In this document: positions 33,596-42,176 of the stretch, piece after piece | Layout: the number at the start of each line of letters is the position of its first letter | How positions within the stretch are numbered: position 1 is the stretch's first letter | The notes under the pieces: generated by a model | What the model saw: the letters and a program-made list of their open reading frames with translations, nothing else | What the model was told of the DNA's origin: nothing | Databases searched by the model: none | Position numbers and translations under genes: made by a program | NCBI GenBank assembly: GCA_036495525.1 | Contig: DASXMR010000107.1 | Coordinates: 41,512-105,511, forward strand | Reading direction: 5' to 3' | DNA: 64,000 nt | From: DASXMR01 sp036495525 | GTDB taxonomy: Bacteria; Actinomycetota; Actinomycetes; Streptosporangiales; Streptosporangiaceae

Positions 33596-34693
33596 ATGCC
33601 GCACACCAGCGACACTCGCATCGTCGCCTATGAGCCGCTGCTCGCACCCGCGGCGCTGCTCGCCGAGCTGCCGCTGAGCAGCGACCAGGCTGCCACCGTC
33701 GCCCAGGCCAGGCTCGATGTCCGGTCGGTGCTCGACCGCTCCGACGACCGGCTGCTGGTAGTCGTCGGGCCCTGCTCGGTGCACGACCCGGTCGCTGGCC
33801 TTGACTACGCCAGGCAGCTTGCCCGGCTTCGCGCGACGCTCGCAGCCGACCTGCTGCTGGTGATGCGGGTGTACTTCGAGAAACCGCGCACCGTGACCGG
33901 GTGGAAGGGCCTGATCAACGATCCGGGCCTGGACGGCAGCTACGACATCCACCGGGGGCTGCGCGCCGCGCGGCGGCTGCTACTCGACATCGTCGAGCTT
34001 GGCCTCCCGGTCGGCTGCGAATGGCTCGACCCGGTGACGCCGCAGTACATCGCCGACACCGTGGCGTGGGGTGCGATCGGCGCCAGGACAACCGAGAGCC
34101 AGGTGCACCGCGAGCTGGCATCCGGCCTGTCGATGCCGGTCGGCTTCAAGAACGGCACGGACGGCGACTCCCAGGTGGCCATCGACGCGTGCCGCGCGGC
34201 CGCATCCGAGCACCGGTTCTTCGGCGTCACTCCGGTCGGCGCCGCGGCGGTGGTCACCACCACGGGCAATGCCGACTGCCACATCATCCTGCGCGGCGGC
34301 CGGTCAGGTCCGAACTACCACGCCAGGGCCGTCAGCGCGGCGCTCGACCAGCTCGTGACGGCCGAGCTGCCTCGGCGGCTGATGGTCGACGCCAGTCACG
34401 GCAACAGCGACAAGGATCACCGCAGGCAGCCAGCAGTGGCAGCGGCGCTCGCCGGGCAGATCGCGGCCGGCGAGGACGGGCTGGCCGGCGTGATGCTGGA
34501 GAGCTTCCTGCGTGCGGGCCGGCAGGAACTGGGCGAGCCGGCCGAGCTGGCGTACGGCCAGAGCATCACCGACGCGTGCATGGACATCGGCACCACCGCT
34601 GGCGTGCTCGCCGAGCTGGCGGCCGCGGTCCGCGACCGCCGGGCCAGCCGCCAGGCGCAGGAGGCCAGGCGCGCCGCCGCGCCCGCCCGCTGA
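33596..34693 (+). CDS. 3-deoxy-7-phosphoheptulonate (DAHP) synthase, class I
   Basis: A 365-residue enzyme that condenses phosphoenolpyruvate with erythrose 4-phosphate, the first step of the shikimate pathway. Class I (AroF/G/H) signatures are VVVGPCSVHD, MRVYFEKPRTVTGWKGLIND, GARTTESQVHRELASGLSMP, VGFKNGTDG, ILRGGRSGPNY and MVDASHGNSDKDHRRQ. Many actinobacteria instead use the class II enzyme, so this may be a second copy tied to secondary metabolism or a regulatory isozyme. No other shikimate genes are nearby. No ribosome site of note precedes ATG 33596, but the homology starts close to it. Confidence 0.93.
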   Translation: MPHTSDTRIVAYEPLLAPAALLAELPLSSDQAATVAQARLDVRSVLDRSDDRLLVVVGPCSVHDPVAGLDYARQLARLRATLAADLLLVMRVYFEKPRTVTGWKGLINDPGLDGSYDIHRGLRAARRLLLDIVELGLPVGCEWLDPVTPQYIADTVAWGAIGARTTESQVHRELASGLSMPVGFKNGTDGDSQVAIDACRAAASEHRFFGVTPVGAAAVVTTTGNADCHIILRGGRSGPNYHARAVSAALDQLVTAELPRRLMVDASHGNSDKDHRRQPAVAAALAGQIAAGEDGLAGVMLESFLRAGRQELGEPAELAYGQSITDACMDIGTTAGVLAELAAAVRDRRASRQAQEARRAAAPAR

Positions 34694-34923
34694 CCGCACT
34701 CGCTGACCGCCGGTCCGCGCATGCCAGCCCAGCAAGCGACAGCGGATGACCGGTTCAGGGTGACGGGCCGATTGGACAGGAACCCGTCAGCCTGCCCGTG
34801 ATGACCTGACCGCCGAGCGGGAACCGGCCAGTCCGCTGATCAGGGCACCGACTCAGCGCACGCCGCAGTCACCATGGGTGACCAGGCGGACTCCTGTGGT
34901 CAGCCGCGAACAGCGGCCGGTGA

Positions 34924-36393
34924 TCAGCTGACCGCGGCCGAGTCGGCTGGCTGCGGCAGACCGCTGGCCGCTGCCCGACGGCGCTGGCGGCGGGGCGGGA
35001 TGCTCGCGGCCGCGTCGGCGTCCCTGATCGACAGCGCGCAGGCCACCCCGGCCAGGCACACAGCGGCGGCCACCAGGAAGGCGACGTGATAGGCGGTCAG
35101 GTCGGGCGTCACCTGCCCGCCGACCAGCCTGGTCGGCCCGATCGCGACGATGGCCGTGGTGAGCACCGCGACGCCGATCGCGCCGCCGAGCTGGCGCACG
35201 GTGTTGAACATGGTCGTCGCCTGGCCAGTCTGGGCCGCCGAGATGGTGGCGAAGCCGGCGGCCTGGGTCGGCACGAAGACCTGCGCCATGGCCAGGCCCA
35301 TGGCGAACATGAGCAGCCTGGCCCACCACAGGCTGGTCGAGGCACCGAGCAGGGACAGCAGGCCGATGGATACGCTGACACCCGCCAGCCCGAGTGCGAT
35401 GTGCCGCCGTGGCCCCAGCAGCGGGTAGAGCACGCGGCTGGCCAGCTGAGCGCCGAGCATGACCCCGAACGCCTCGGGGAAGATGCTGAGCCCGGCGCCG
35501 AGCGCGCTCAGCCCGCGGCCGTCCTGGAAGTACAGCGAGATCGCGTACAACGTGCCGAGGAACGCGATCGAGCCGAGCACCATCACGCCATTGGCCGAGC
35601 GGAACAGCCGGTTGCCCAGCAGCCGAAGCGCGACAATCGGCTGCCGGGAGAGCAGCTCGACCACGGTCATGATGACGAGCAGCACTGCTCCGACGGCCAC
35701 CGTGGCGATGACCTCGGTCCGGTGCCAGCCGATCTCCGGTCCCTCGGAAACGCCGTACATGAGCAGGCCGAGCCCGGCGCCGGACAACAAGAAGCCGGCC
35801 ACGTCAAAGTGCCTGGCTGACGACTCGGCGCGCTGCTCGAGGAAAAGGAAGCCGAAGATGAGCGCGGCCGCCCCGATCGGCAGGTTCACGTAGAAAACCC
35901 AGCGCCACGACGCCTCGGTGACGAGCACCCCGCCAAGCACAGGGCCCAGGGCCGGCGCCAGCGTCGTGGGCACGGTCAGGATCGAGGAGGCCCGGATCCG
36001 CTCGGCTGGCGGGAACGCCCGGTACAGCATTGCCATCCCGACCGGGGCGAGCATTCCGCCGCCGGCACCCTGCAGGATCCGGAACGCGACCAGCTCGCCC
36101 AGGCTGGTCGCCAGCCCGCACAGCGCGGACGCGAGGGTGAATACCGTGATGGCGGTCAGCAGCACCCGCTTGCCGCCGAACCGGTCGCCGAGCCAGCCGG
36201 ATGCCGGGATGAACGCGGCGAGGCTGACCAGGAACGCGATGGAGATGCTCGCCACGGAGGTGGGGGGCACCGAGAAGTCCCGGCCGATCGTCGGCAGCGC
36301 CACGTTCACGATCGTCGCGTCCATGATGCTCATGAACATCGCGGCGACGAAGACGACGCTGACGGCGACCTTCTGGCTCAATCTTGGCTGCAC
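34924..36393 (-). CDS. MFS drug exporter, DHA2 (EmrB/QacA) family
   Basis: A 489-residue transporter with 14 predicted helices. I chose GTG 36393 because GGGGAG precedes it; the frame opens at TTG 36429. The N-terminal motif MDATIVNVALPTIGRDF and motif A in GWLGDRFGGKRVLL are typical of the DHA2 family. The ending is basic (PPRRQRRRAAAS). It would export cationic drugs or toxic metabolites using the proton gradient. Transcribed convergently towards the DAHP synthase. No regulator lies beside it. Confidence 0.92.
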   Translation of the reverse strand: MQPRLSQKVAVSVVFVAAMFMSIMDATIVNVALPTIGRDFSVPPTSVASISIAFLVSLAAFIPASGWLGDRFGGKRVLLTAITVFTLASALCGLATSLGELVAFRILQGAGGGMLAPVGMAMLYRAFPPAERIRASSILTVPTTLAPALGPVLGGVLVTEASWRWVFYVNLPIGAAALIFGFLFLEQRAESSARHFDVAGFLLSGAGLGLLMYGVSEGPEIGWHRTEVIATVAVGAVLLVIMTVVELLSRQPIVALRLLGNRLFRSANGVMVLGSIAFLGTLYAISLYFQDGRGLSALGAGLSIFPEAFGVMLGAQLASRVLYPLLGPRRHIALGLAGVSVSIGLLSLLGASTSLWWARLLMFAMGLAMAQVFVPTQAAGFATISAAQTGQATTMFNTVRQLGGAIGVAVLTTAIVAIGPTRLVGGQVTPDLTAYHVAFLVAAAVCLAGVACALSIRDADAAASIPPRRQRRRAAASGLPQPADSAAVS

Positions 36394-36530
36394 GCCTGGC
36401 TCTCCCCGCGATTGTCGACTCCGGGTCAACGGGCCGGCGGGCGGCTGGCATTCCCGGCGCCAATGCAGCAGGCCGTCCCGAGGGCCATTGGCAGATCATG
36501 ATCACCGGGGGTGAGCGGACGGATGCAAAT

Positions 36531-36571
36531 GGCCCGGCGGCGGGCCCCGCTTCCCGGCCCGCCGCCGGGCC
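36531..36571 (-). terminator. Strong stem-loop downstream of the secreted peptidase gene
   Basis: Arms GGCCCGGCGGCGGGCC and GGCCCGCCGCCGGGCC, a perfect 16-bp stem, with a 9-nt loop. It lies about 60 bases after the peptidase stop, in the direction of its transcription, and before the MFS start. Confidence 0.7.
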
Positions 36572-36630
36572 CGTCAAGGCTGCCGGGCCCGGCCGAGAGC
36601 AGCTTTTGCTTCCGGCCGGCACGGCCCAGA

Positions 36631-39318
36631 TCAGCTGCCGTGCACGTCGCCGGACACGGTCTGGGTGAACTCCTTCCCGCTCGTGGTCAGGTTCAGCACC
36701 ACGTCGATCTGCCAGGTCCCGGCTACCGGGCTGGCGGTATCGAGCTCGGCGGTTGCCACCTGCTGGCCGTTGACTGTCTTGGGGGTGTGATCGGTGGCCA
36801 CGATGTTGCCGCCTGGGTCGACCAGGTCGAACGTGTAGCCGTTGTCGGCGCTGGCATCCGCTGTGCTGAACGTCACGTCCAGGTCGGGCCGGCCCGGCTG
36901 GACGTTGATCTCGTAGGTGCTGATCTGCCCCACCATCCGGCCGACGGTGCTGGTGATCAGCGTCTGGAACGGCCCGCCTCCCGACGGGATCAGGGTGCGC
37001 CTGGCGATCGGCACGGAGGTCACGGCGACGCCGTGCGGTCCCGGCCGGTGAGCGGTGAACTGCACCGACTCGGCGCTGTCGCCGGGGCTGACCGGCATCG
37101 CCACGTGCAGCGGTACCGTCGCGCTTGACCGCGGCGGGATGACCACCGGGCCGGACGCCGGCGAGGTGATGAAGTTCTGGCCGGAGACCTTGAACGACAT
37201 CGGCCCGGTATAGGTGCCGGGCACCGCTGGCGCGAGCGCCAGGTCGACGTCCTTGCCCGACCAGAGGATCCGCGCCGTCCACCGGCCCGGCTGCGGGTCG
37301 GTGACCGTGGCGTGCTGGATGTCGGAGATCGACCCGACGCCGCCGGTGCGCGGGTTGCCGTCATCGTAGGAGAGCTGCTCGAGCCGGCCCTGCGGGTCGA
37401 ACAGGGCGAAGCAGATGATGTTGTCGTTGGTCGGCTCGGGCCAGATCATGTCGGCGTCCAGCCGGTCGAGGCCGGGCGGGACGTTGAAGCCGATCGAGTC
37501 GGCCGCCTTCGCGCCCTCGGCTGGGATCGGCTGGCTCGGGTCGGGGGCGCTGATGTTCTCGGTGACGACGCTGCCGATCTGGTGCTCGGGACCGATCCTG
37601 CGGTAGCTGCCCGTCACGGTGGCCGGCTTGTCACTGGCGTTGTACAGGCTGACCGGCTGGCTGACGGCCGAGCCGCCGTTGCCGCTGAGGTCAAGCTGCG
37701 AGGGCGAGGAGATCAGGCCCGGCGCGTCACCGGGACCGCTCGCGTCGATGGTGCCCGGCATCTGCTGCGCCGCCTTCACCGCGGCGTCGATGTTGAGCAG
37801 GCCAGCGCCCTGCTGGTCGGCAGGCACGTTGAGGTCGGTCGCGGTGCTGGTCAGGATCTGCTTGACCTGCGCCGGGGTCAGGTTCGCCCCGTTGTGGGTC
37901 TGCCGGTAGGCCTGGATCACGTCGGCCGCCGCGCCGGCCGTGAGCGGGGCTGACTCGCTGGTGCCGCGCATTGACTCGGTCGGGTAGTTCGGCGGGCAGC
38001 CGCCGCTGCCGTCAGCGCAGGCCGCCTCCCCGCCGAAGTAGCCGGGCGCGACCAGGTCCACGGTCTTGCCGGTAGGCGCGACCCCGCCGGAGGACAGCGC
38101 GGCCATGTTGTTGCTGACGTACTTGCTGTAGCCGTGCGCGAGCGCGACCAGGCGGAAATTGTCGACCGCGCCGGTCGCGATGACGGCCGGGTCGTCGGCC
38201 GCGGAGATCATCGTGCCCGAGTCACCGCTGTCACCGGAGGACTCCACCACGGTCACGCCCGCGGCGACCGCCGCCTCGTCAGCCTGCGCCAGCAGCTGCG
38301 CCGAGCGGCTGCCGGGCAGCGACGAGCTGCCGAACGACTCGGAGATCACGTCCGCGTGCTCGGTCAGCACCGCGTTGTCGATGCCGGCGATGACCTGCGA
38401 CATCTGCAGGACAGGCGTGTCGATCTGGGAGAGGTCGACCACCGAGGCGTCCGGCGCGTCGCCCTTGATCACGAACGTGCAGTCGGCTGGCAGGCCGGAG
38501 AACGGCAGCGCCATCGAGTACTGGTACACGACGTTGCCCTGCGCGGCGATCGAGGACACGTCGCCGTAGTCCTCGTCGTTGCTGTGGTCGGCGGTGTAGT
38601 CCGGCGCGTTGATGACCACGTGCGAGCCGTCCGCGCGCTGGAAGTTGGGGTTGCCGGCCAGCTGGTTGGCGCCCATGTTGGCGACGATCACGCCCTTGCC
38701 GGTCGCGATCGAGTTCGCCATGCCTGGCGCGTTCTGGTTGTCGGTCGACGCGTGAATGTCGGTGTCCGCCTCTGGTTCCTGCAGCGGCTTCGACGCGCCT
38801 GCCGGGTTGAACGGGCACGCGTTCGCGTAACTCGTGGCCGGCGCAACCTTCGTCGCGAGCTGCGGGGCCGGGCTCGGCTCGCCGACCTGGACGGACGGGT
38901 CTGCCATGATCTCGGCGACCGCGGGGCTGGCGCGCAGCCGGGCCACCTCGGCGGCTGGCACCTTCGCCGCGATCGCGTCCGGCGCGGTCAGCTGCGTCAC
39001 GTCGGTGCCGCCGTGCGCCCTGATGCTGGCCAGCAGCGGAGCCTGGGCCGAGCGCGCGTCGGACATCAGCTGCCGGCCCTGGCTGCGCAGGTTCAGGCCA
39101 GCGAACTGGCTCTTCATCAGCACGATGACCCGGCCGCCTGAGGCGGCCCCGTCATATACCGGTGCCCGTGCCGCAGCGGCTTGGCCTGGCGGTCCTGCTG
39201 CGAGGGCGAGGCTGCCTCCTGGCACCGTTAAGCCGAGCCCCAGGGCGACGGCCGCGGCGGCGCCGGTCAGCCGTCGCCGGGCAGACGTGGCGTGGGCGAG
39301 CTGGGGGAGCATGCGCAT
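36631..39318 (-). CDS. Secreted S8/S53-superfamily peptidase with atypical active site
   Basis: An 895-residue secreted protein. ATG 39318 follows GGAGGAGAGGAA. The signal peptide has ARRRLTGAAAAVALGLGLTV then an Ala-rich cleavage area. A pro-region of about 100 residues (IVLMKSQFAGLNLRSQ) resembles inhibitor-type prodomains. In the core the Ser block is MRGTSESAPLTAG (Ser454) and the segment VTVVESSGDSGDSG resembles the sedolisin oxyanion Asp. The subtilisin Asp (VANMGANQ instead of a DTG-like motif) and His (DYGDVSSIAAQG instead of GHGTHVAG) are missing, but E249 and D253 form E-x-x-x-D as in the sedolisin Glu-Asp pair. The last 350 residues are beta-rich, fibronectin/P-domain-like. The substrate is unknown. 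Confidence 0.85.
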   Translation of the reverse strand: MRMLPQLAHATSARRRLTGAAAAVALGLGLTVPGGSLALAAGPPGQAAAARAPVYDGAASGGRVIVLMKSQFAGLNLRSQGRQLMSDARSAQAPLLASIRAHGGTDVTQLTAPDAIAAKVPAAEVARLRASPAVAEIMADPSVQVGEPSPAPQLATKVAPATSYANACPFNPAGASKPLQEPEADTDIHASTDNQNAPGMANSIATGKGVIVANMGANQLAGNPNFQRADGSHVVINAPDYTADHSNDEDYGDVSSIAAQGNVVYQYSMALPFSGLPADCTFVIKGDAPDASVVDLSQIDTPVLQMSQVIAGIDNAVLTEHADVISESFGSSSLPGSRSAQLLAQADEAAVAAGVTVVESSGDSGDSGTMISAADDPAVIATGAVDNFRLVALAHGYSKYVSNNMAALSSGGVAPTGKTVDLVAPGYFGGEAACADGSGGCPPNYPTESMRGTSESAPLTAGAAADVIQAYRQTHNGANLTPAQVKQILTSTATDLNVPADQQGAGLLNIDAAVKAAQQMPGTIDASGPGDAPGLISSPSQLDLSGNGGSAVSQPVSLYNASDKPATVTGSYRRIGPEHQIGSVVTENISAPDPSQPIPAEGAKAADSIGFNVPPGLDRLDADMIWPEPTNDNIICFALFDPQGRLEQLSYDDGNPRTGGVGSISDIQHATVTDPQPGRWTARILWSGKDVDLALAPAVPGTYTGPMSFKVSGQNFITSPASGPVVIPPRSSATVPLHVAMPVSPGDSAESVQFTAHRPGPHGVAVTSVPIARRTLIPSGGGPFQTLITSTVGRMVGQISTYEINVQPGRPDLDVTFSTADASADNGYTFDLVDPGGNIVATDHTPKTVNGQQVATAELDTASPVAGTWQIDVVLNLTTSGKEFTQTVSGDVHGS

Positions 39319-39678
39319 TTCCTCTCCTCCGGTCGAAACGGACGGTGGTGCTGGGACAGGACTCACTGGAGTGGAAGCGAGATAGCCCGCCGGGCAGCAT
39401 CCGCGGCGGGCAGGCGGGACGGGCCGCCGGGACGGCGGGCACCGGAAAGGCGCACCCAGCCAGCAGGATCTGGGCGGCCGGACAGGCGGCAGCCGCCGGG
39501 TGGGCAGGCGAGAGAAAGAAGATGGAGAACGAGGTGAGCGGCTGCTGGCCGATCGGGAAGGGCGGGTGCCGCGCCGGGGTCAACGCCCTGGCGCGCGGCA
39601 ATTCGGTGGCCCGCGAAATGCCCGTGTAATCTCCGTGAATACGAAATATTACTTATTAGTTAGATAACGCTATATACG
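39319..39678. other. Intergenic region upstream of the secreted peptidase
   Basis: About 360 bases. The stretch 39630-39685 is conspicuously AT-rich for this genome (ATACGAAATATTACTTATTA at its centre) and probably contains the minus-strand promoter of the peptidase. It also directly follows the end of the MFS gene, so it may serve as a transcription boundary. No gene was recognised. Confidence 0.5.
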
Positions 39679-41106
39679 CTAGACCTGGACCCGACCTGAG
39701 TCAAGGGAAAGGTTTTCCTTGTCGGTCACCGGCCTCGCCCGCAGGGTCAGCACGACGAGCAGCCCGGCAGCCAGGTAGCCGCCGCCCTGCACGGCGAGCA
39801 CCGGGATGATGCCGACGTGCTGGCCGAGCACGCCAGCGGCGATCGTGCCGGTCACGGTGGCGACGCCCTCGGCGGCGACCAGCGCGCCGAACACCCGGCC
39901 GCGCTGGCCCTCGGCCGTGCTGCGCTGGACCAGGGTCAGGGCGCCGGCCAGCATCAGCGCGCCCGGCACGCCGACCGCGACCATGCACACGACGGCCGGC
40001 CAGATGGCGACCAAGCCGAGCGGGTAGAGGAACAGCAGCAGGTCGATCGCGCCGAACAGCACCGAGCCCCAGCCGAGCATCCGGGCAGCGCTGGCCCGGT
40101 GGCCGATCGCGGCGGCGACCAGTCCGCCGCAGATTCCGCCGACCGCCTGAACCGCCACGATGAACCCGTAGTCTGCGCTGCTGCCGTGCAGCACTGACCG
40201 GACGAACGGCGCGAACAGCGTGCCCATGATTCCCTCGCCCACCGACGTGACGAGCAGGAAAACCAGCACGATCAGCAGCACCCGGTCGCCCGTGCTCACC
40301 CGCAGCCCGTCAGCCCACTCCCCGCGAAGCTCTGCCACCCGCCCGCGCAGGTCGGTCAGCCGCCCCCGGACACGCACCGCGCGCCGGGCCGGCACGAAGG
40401 AGCGGAAGTCAGCTGCGATGGCCCGGTCAGCGCCGGAGTCAGCGCCATCGGCCTGGTCAGCGCTAGGGTCAGCGGCGCCGACCCGGCCAGCGCCAGCCTG
40501 AACAGCGCCAGCCCGGTCAGCGCCAGCCCGGTCAGCAGGGCTGATCCTGGCGATCAGCGCCGCGGCGAGCAGGAAACTGGCTGCGTCGGTCAGCGCGAGC
40601 GCGGTCACGCCGCCTGCGACAGCGATGACACCGCCGGCCGCCGAGCCGGCCAGCCGGGACACGTCGCTGGCCTGCCCGCTCAGCGCGTTGGCAGTGGTCA
40701 GGTGGTCGTCACTGGTCAGCGCCGGGAGCAGAGACTGCTGGGCGGGAAAGAAGAACTGCTGCACGCAGCCTTCCCAGGCGGTGACCGTGTAGACGATCCA
40801 CACCTGGCCGGCCTGGTGCACCAGGAGAAGCGGCAGCAGCCCGGCCGCCAGCAGCAGGTTCGCGACGATCATGGTGCGCTTGCTGTCCCAGCGGTCGACG
40901 AAGACGCCGGCCAGCGAGCCGAGTGCGATCTGCGGCACGAACGAGGCCAGCAGCATGGTGGCCGAGGCGAGCGTCGAGCCGGTGATCGCGTAGATGTAGT
41001 ACGCCAGGCCGATCCTGAGCACCCAGTCGCCGGTCAGCGAGATCAGCCCGGCGCCGAGCATGAGCCGCAGGCCGCGCTGCCGCAGCGCGCCGCTGATGGC
41101 GCGCAT
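39679..41106 (-). CDS. MFS transporter (MFS_3/enterobactin-exporter type)
   Basis: A 475-residue, 12-helix transporter. The N-terminal half has WVLRIGLAYYIYAITGSTLA and motif A in LAGVFVDRWDSKRTM; FFPAQQSLLPAL and LTTANALSGQASDVSRLAG are typical of this exporter subgroup. A low-complexity insert of repeated Ala-Asp-Arg/Gln-Ala-Gly type pentads (nt about 40419-40545) enlarges the cytoplasmic loop between the halves. It starts two bases after the stop of the ArsR-like regulator gene, so the two form one operon. Probable efflux of a toxic compound sensed by that regulator. Confidence 0.9.
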   Translation of the reverse strand: MRAISGALRQRGLRLMLGAGLISLTGDWVLRIGLAYYIYAITGSTLASATMLLASFVPQIALGSLAGVFVDRWDSKRTMIVANLLLAAGLLPLLLVHQAGQVWIVYTVTAWEGCVQQFFFPAQQSLLPALTSDDHLTTANALSGQASDVSRLAGSAAGGVIAVAGGVTALALTDAASFLLAAALIARISPADRAGADRAGAVQAGAGRVGAADPSADQADGADSGADRAIAADFRSFVPARRAVRVRGRLTDLRGRVAELRGEWADGLRVSTGDRVLLIVLVFLLVTSVGEGIMGTLFAPFVRSVLHGSSADYGFIVAVQAVGGICGGLVAAAIGHRASAARMLGWGSVLFGAIDLLLFLYPLGLVAIWPAVVCMVAVGVPGALMLAGALTLVQRSTAEGQRGRVFGALVAAEGVATVTGTIAAGVLGQHVGIIPVLAVQGGGYLAAGLLVVLTLRARPVTDKENLSLDSGRVQV

Positions 41107-41108
41107 CG

Positions 41109-41837
41109 CTAGTGACCTTCCGACGTGGGCTCGCGGGGCACGACCAGGAGGGTGAAGTCGACCGGCACCGATCCGGGCGGGCGTGATTCCACGTCGTCCA
41201 GCGGGCGCTCCTCGGCATACTCGATGATCAGCTGGTCGATGGCCGTGACGAGCCCCGCCAGCTCGCTCTCGGTCAGGTAGAGCGTGCTCCGGCCCAGGCC
41301 TGACTGCTCACGCCAGCCGGCCGGCCAGTTGTAGCTGCGGTCCTGCCAGTCGAGGAAGTTGTCCAGCGCGCTCTCGGCGATCACCTGGTCGAGCACCTGG
41401 ATCGCCGCCGTGCCGCCGGGCTTGTCGTCAGCGCCCCGGTAGTTGGTCGAGGTGGCGACCAGCCGCCACGGCCGTTCCCTGTTGTCAGCGCCGCCCACCT
41501 GCTCGACGAACCCGTACTTGGCGAGCTGGTGCAGGTGATGCGAGGCGAGTGCGTGGCTGATGCCCAGCTCGCGCGCCGCGTCGGCGGTGGTAATCCGGCC
41601 CGACCGGCCGACGATCGACTGCAGCTCGAGCCGCAGCGGATGCGCAAGCGCACGGATCGCCCTCGGGTCATCAAGCAGCCGCCTGCGCTGCCCCCGCGGC
41701 CGGTCCCGTGACTGGCTCTGCAGCTCATCCCGTGACTGGCCCTGCTGCTGGTCCCCCGACTGGCCCTGCAGCTCGTCCCCTGACTGGCCTGAGCTGCCGC
41801 CTGCCGACGGCCGGCCTGACCCCGATTCCAAGGACAT
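41109..41837 (-). CDS. ArsR-type winged-helix regulator of the adjacent exporter
   Basis: A 242-residue regulator. An N-terminal low-complexity tail of Gln-Ser-Arg/Gly-Asp repeats (about residues 16-50) precedes the winged helix LAHPLRLELQSIVGRSGRIT, TADAARELGISHALASHHL (recognition helix) and HQLAKYGFVEQVGGADNRERPW. The C-terminal half is a helical effector or dimer region ending in VDFTLLVVP. It is transcribed first in an operon with the MFS exporter. A palindrome overlaps its ATG and a second partial copy lies 43 bases upstream, so autorepression relieved by the exported substrate is likely. Confidence 0.88.
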   Translation of the reverse strand: MSLESGSGRPSAGGSSGQSGDELQGQSGDQQQGQSRDELQSQSRDRPRGQRRRLLDDPRAIRALAHPLRLELQSIVGRSGRITTADAARELGISHALASHHLHQLAKYGFVEQVGGADNRERPWRLVATSTNYRGADDKPGGTAAIQVLDQVIAESALDNFLDWQDRSYNWPAGWREQSGLGRSTLYLTESELAGLVTAIDQLIIEYAEERPLDDVESRPPGSVPVDFTLLVVPREPTSEGH

Positions 41838-41846
41838 GCTTGGAAT
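41825..41846. promoter_or_regulatory. Palindromic operator at the ArsR-type gene start
   Basis: Perfect 8-bp arms ATTCCAAG and CTTGGAAT separated by GACATG, which includes the complement of the start codon. The half-site ACTTGGAATA recurs at 41881-41890, overlapping the small palindrome CAAGTACTTG (41876-41885), at a 43-base offset (about four turns). Confidence 0.7.
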
Positions 41847-41954
41847 GCTGCCAGCGCTGCAGCCAGGATGTCAAGCAAGTACTTGGAATACTCAGGCGGC
41901 GCGAGGCTCGCCAGGTCCTGAGGCCCCGGTCACGGCCATGTCCAGCCAGGCCGC

Positions 41955-42146
41955 CTATCCCCGATCAGGCCTGCGAGCGACCACCCGGTCGCCAGGCGGC
42001 ACCCTGCGCAGCCCGCGGAACGGCCGAACCACCTCGCTGCCGTCGCCGCGGCGGATCAGCACGTTGCGCGGCCCCTGGCCGGCCCACTGGACTAGCACCA
42101 GCACGGGCTTGCCCCGCTCCAGGTAGTACCGGCCGGCGATGCCCAT
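41955..42146 (-). CDS. Small conserved-type protein
   Basis: A 63-residue basic protein containing YYLERGKPVLVLVQWAGQG and PRNVLIRRGDG, then VRPFRGLRRVPPGD. The pattern of a short beta-barrel-like fold ending in VRPFRGLR looks like small actinobacterial proteins of unknown function. It follows the DUF2891 gene by 30 bases on the same strand. The ribosome site is weak. No function is proposed. Confidence 0.65.
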   Translation of the reverse strand: MGIAGRYYLERGKPVLVLVQWAGQGPRNVLIRRGDGSEVVRPFRGLRRVPPGDRVVARRPDRG

Positions 42147-42176
42147 CAGCCAAGGTGGCGTGCGAGCTGCACCTGG

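Noticed and set aside
34694..34923. Terminator between the DAHP synthase and the MFS gene
   Set aside because: The best pairing found (7-bp arms TGACGGG and CCCGTCA) has a loop of about 15 bases and is not convincing.
36631..39318. Ordinary subtilisin (S8) annotation
   Set aside because: The Asp and His motifs required for an S8 triad are not seen; a broader S8/S53 label is safer.
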